From contig CAIYXG010000244.1 in NCBI GenBank assembly GCA_903930035.1, positions 1 through 6,462 on the forward strand: DNA of 6,462 nt, read 5' to 3'. The stretch's first letter is position 1, and every line of letters starts with the position of its first letter. The notes below the pieces were generated by a model that was given only the letters and a program-made list of their open reading frames with translations, did not search any database and was not told where the DNA came from. The position numbers were made by a program, and so were the translations under genes. Positions 5,556-6,462 of the stretch are shown piece by piece. This DNA is from an uncultured Actinomycetes bacterium. GTDB lineage: Bacteria > Actinomycetota > Acidimicrobiia > Acidimicrobiales > Microtrichaceae.

Positions 5556-5957
5556 TCAGCCCTCTGCCGCAGCCGTGGCGTCGGTCACGGCCGCCTCGGC
5601 CTCGAGCGCGGCGTTCTCGCGGCAGAACGACTCGTAGATGCGCACGATGGTCTTCTTCTGCTCCTCGTTGAGGGCAGGGTCGCGGCGCACCTCGGCCACG
5701 ACGTCGACGGCGCCGTCGGGCTCGTCGAGGATCCCGGCCCGCACGTAGAGCGTCTCGGAGCTGATCTCGAGGGCCCGGGCGATCTGCTGGAGGATCTCGG
5801 CCGACGGGTGGCGGAGGCCGCGCTCGATCTGGGAGAGGTAGGGGTTGGAGACGTCGGCGAGCTCGGAGAGCTTGCGGAGCGACAGCTGGGCGACGGAGCG
5901 CTGTTCACGGATGAACTGGCCCAGCTCCTGCCACCGGCGGTCGATGTCGTCCTTCAT
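5556..5957 (-). CDS. XRE-family transcriptional regulator
   Basis: This is a 133-residue cytoplasmic DNA-binding protein with one HTH_3-type domain at about residues 12-67. LSLRKLSELADVS (25-37) holds the first two helices, and SNPYLSQIERGLRHPSAE (37-54) holds the recognition helix. It is followed by the family-typical ILQQIARALEISSETLYVRAG (55-75). A conserved-looking helix, LNEEQKKTIVRIYESFCREN (96-115), and an Ala/Glu-rich tail complete it. Wording and length resemble a small actinobacterial regulator group that includes mycobacterial Rv0474 (recalled, not searched). No ligand-binding domain is present. ATG at 5957 is supported by TAGTTT 9 nt upstream, without a Shine-Dalgarno sequence. 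It lies upstream of mshA with a 38-nt gap, so it is the likely first gene of that unit. Control of itself or of mshA is possible but not shown. Confidence 0.9.
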   Translation of the reverse strand: MKDDIDRRWQELGQFIREQRSVAQLSLRKLSELADVSNPYLSQIERGLRHPSAEILQQIARALEISSETLYVRAGILDEPDGAVDVVAEVRRDPALNEEQKKTIVRIYESFCRENAALEAEAAVTDATAAAEG

Positions 5958-5966
5958 ACCGGGTGC

Positions 5967-5972
5967 AAACTA
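5967..5972 (-). promoter_or_regulatory. -10 element (TAGTTT) for the XRE-mshA-ybjN unit
   Basis: GGTAGTTT ends 9 nt before the ATG of the XRE gene, matching the layout before the SAM hydrolase-like gene. A TTGGGG lies 19 nt further upstream and is a poor -35 candidate. Confidence 0.5.
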
Positions 5973-5981
5973 CCGCGAGCA

Positions 5982-6012
5982 GGCGCCAGGCCCCCAAGGG
6001 ACCGGCGGCGCC
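5982..6012 (-). terminator. Two-tier GC hairpin after the RsiG-like gene
   Basis: On the minus strand, outer arms GGCGCC/GGCGCC and inner arms GGTCCC/GGGGCC (one G-U pair) stack around a TTG loop, with small unpaired bases between the tiers. It lies 14 nt after the RsiG-like stop and 9 bp before the next -10. There is no T-run, so it is at best a non-canonical terminator or 3'-end stabiliser. Confidence 0.4.
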
Positions 6013-6026
6013 GGACGGCGGCGGTG

Positions 6027-6462
6027 TCAGGCCAGGAGGTCGTCGACGGTCGCGCCGCTGCGGTAGCGGCCGACCAGCTCGTCCTGCACGCGGTCGATCC
6101 GGCGGTGGATCTCCCGACGGGCCTCGGACAGCTCCCGCTCGATCTCGCCGATCCTGGCGGCGGCCGTCGCCAGCTCGGCGTCGGTCATCTCGGCCATGCT
6201 GCCCAGCTGGGACGGCGAGATGGCGTCGTCGAGGCCGGACGTGAGCGAGTCGGCCCAGGCGGGCGGCTCGAGGTCGCGGACCGGGCGGGGCACGCCGGCG
6301 GACCGGGTGTTGGCGGCGAGCGCCTCGGGCAGGCGGGCCATCAGGTCGGCGTCGCCGCCGGCGCCGCGACGGTCGAGCTCCACCGCCACGGTGTCGAGGC
6401 GGCCCTGCACGATCCGGCGGGCGTAGGACAGGCCGTTCTCGACCTCCTGGTAGCCGTCACGG
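6027..6462 (-). CDS. rsiG: RsiG-like c-di-GMP-binding anti-sigma factor (N-terminus outside window)
   Basis: The frame is open from the window edge, leaving 144 visible residues; members are near 200, so roughly 50 N-terminal residues are missing. The key evidence is two copies of the RsiG motif E-X3-S-X2-R-X3-Q-X3-D, each on a predicted helix. The first, ENGLSYARRIVQGRLD (6440-6393), matches at every position. The second, ERELSEARREIHRRID (6140-6093), matches except His for Gln. The linker contains DLEPPAW and a short helical region, and the C-terminus GRYRSGATVDDLLA is typical. In Streptomyces, RsiG (earlier linked with the name AmfC) forms an antiparallel coiled coil, binds a c-di-GMP dimer through these motifs and then holds the flagellar/sporulation-type sigma factor WhiG inactive. 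No sigma gene is visible here. A GTG at 6410 would cut through the first motif, so it is not the start. Confidence 0.82.
   Translation of the reverse strand, partial: RDGYQEVENGLSYARRIVQGRLDTVAVELDRRGAGGDADLMARLPEALAANTRSAGVPRPVRDLEPPAWADSLTSGLDDAISPSQLGSMAEMTDAELATAAARIGEIERELSEARREIHRRIDRVQDELVGRYRSGATVDDLLA

Noticed and set aside
5991..5997. TTGGGG as a -35 element for the XRE gene
   Set aside because: It matches TTGACA poorly and the 19-nt spacing is long. A similar TTGGGG before proC sits 25 nt from its -10, so the pair does not form a consistent promoter pattern.

Overview
This is a compact, very GC-rich window in which every supported gene lies on the minus strand. It comes from an actinobacterium. 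The reasons are a mycothiol-type glycosyltransferase (MshA) with a YbjN-type partner, an RsiG-like c-di-GMP-binding anti-sigma protein, an XRE regulator of the kind found near mshA in mycobacteria, GTG starts, TANNNT -10 elements and an actinobacterial-type LexA box. A deep-branching lineage such as Acidimicrobiia is possible, but that is inference and was not tested.

Layout in transcription order, from right to left: (1) 6462-6027, an RsiG-like protein whose N-terminus lies beyond the window; (2) 5957-5556, a small XRE-family regulator; (3) 5517-4309, mshA, the first step of mycothiol synthesis; (4) 4312-3839, a YbjN-domain protein that overlaps mshA by 4 bp; (5) 3690-2902, proC, the last step of proline synthesis; (6) 2861-1938, a SAM hydroxide adenosyltransferase-like (DUF62) protein; (7) 1941-1852, a 29-residue single-pass membrane peptide with a strong Shine-Dalgarno sequence, overlapping the previous gene by 4 bp; (8) 1778-282, an acyl-CoA synthetase; (9) 89-1, the start of an unidentified gene under a perfect LexA/SOS-type palindrome. 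Genes 2-4 look like one transcription unit, and genes 6-7 like another.

The regulatory layout is the most informative part. Genes 2, 5, 6, 8 and 9 each have a TANNNT hexamer 7-9 nt before the start codon and no convincing Shine-Dalgarno sequence, which is the arrangement expected of leaderless or nearly leaderless transcripts. The two genes that start inside an upstream gene (4 and 7) have good Shine-Dalgarno sequences instead. Inverted repeats sit just upstream of several of these -10 elements. The largest has perfect 12-bp arms and covers the proC -35 region.

I see no mobile element, CRISPR array, tRNA or rRNA. The core genes are ordinary. Points worth a second look are the SOS box, the twin c-di-GMP motif, the unlisted membrane peptide, the altered active-site loops of the SAM hydrolase-like protein, and the leaderless promoter set.
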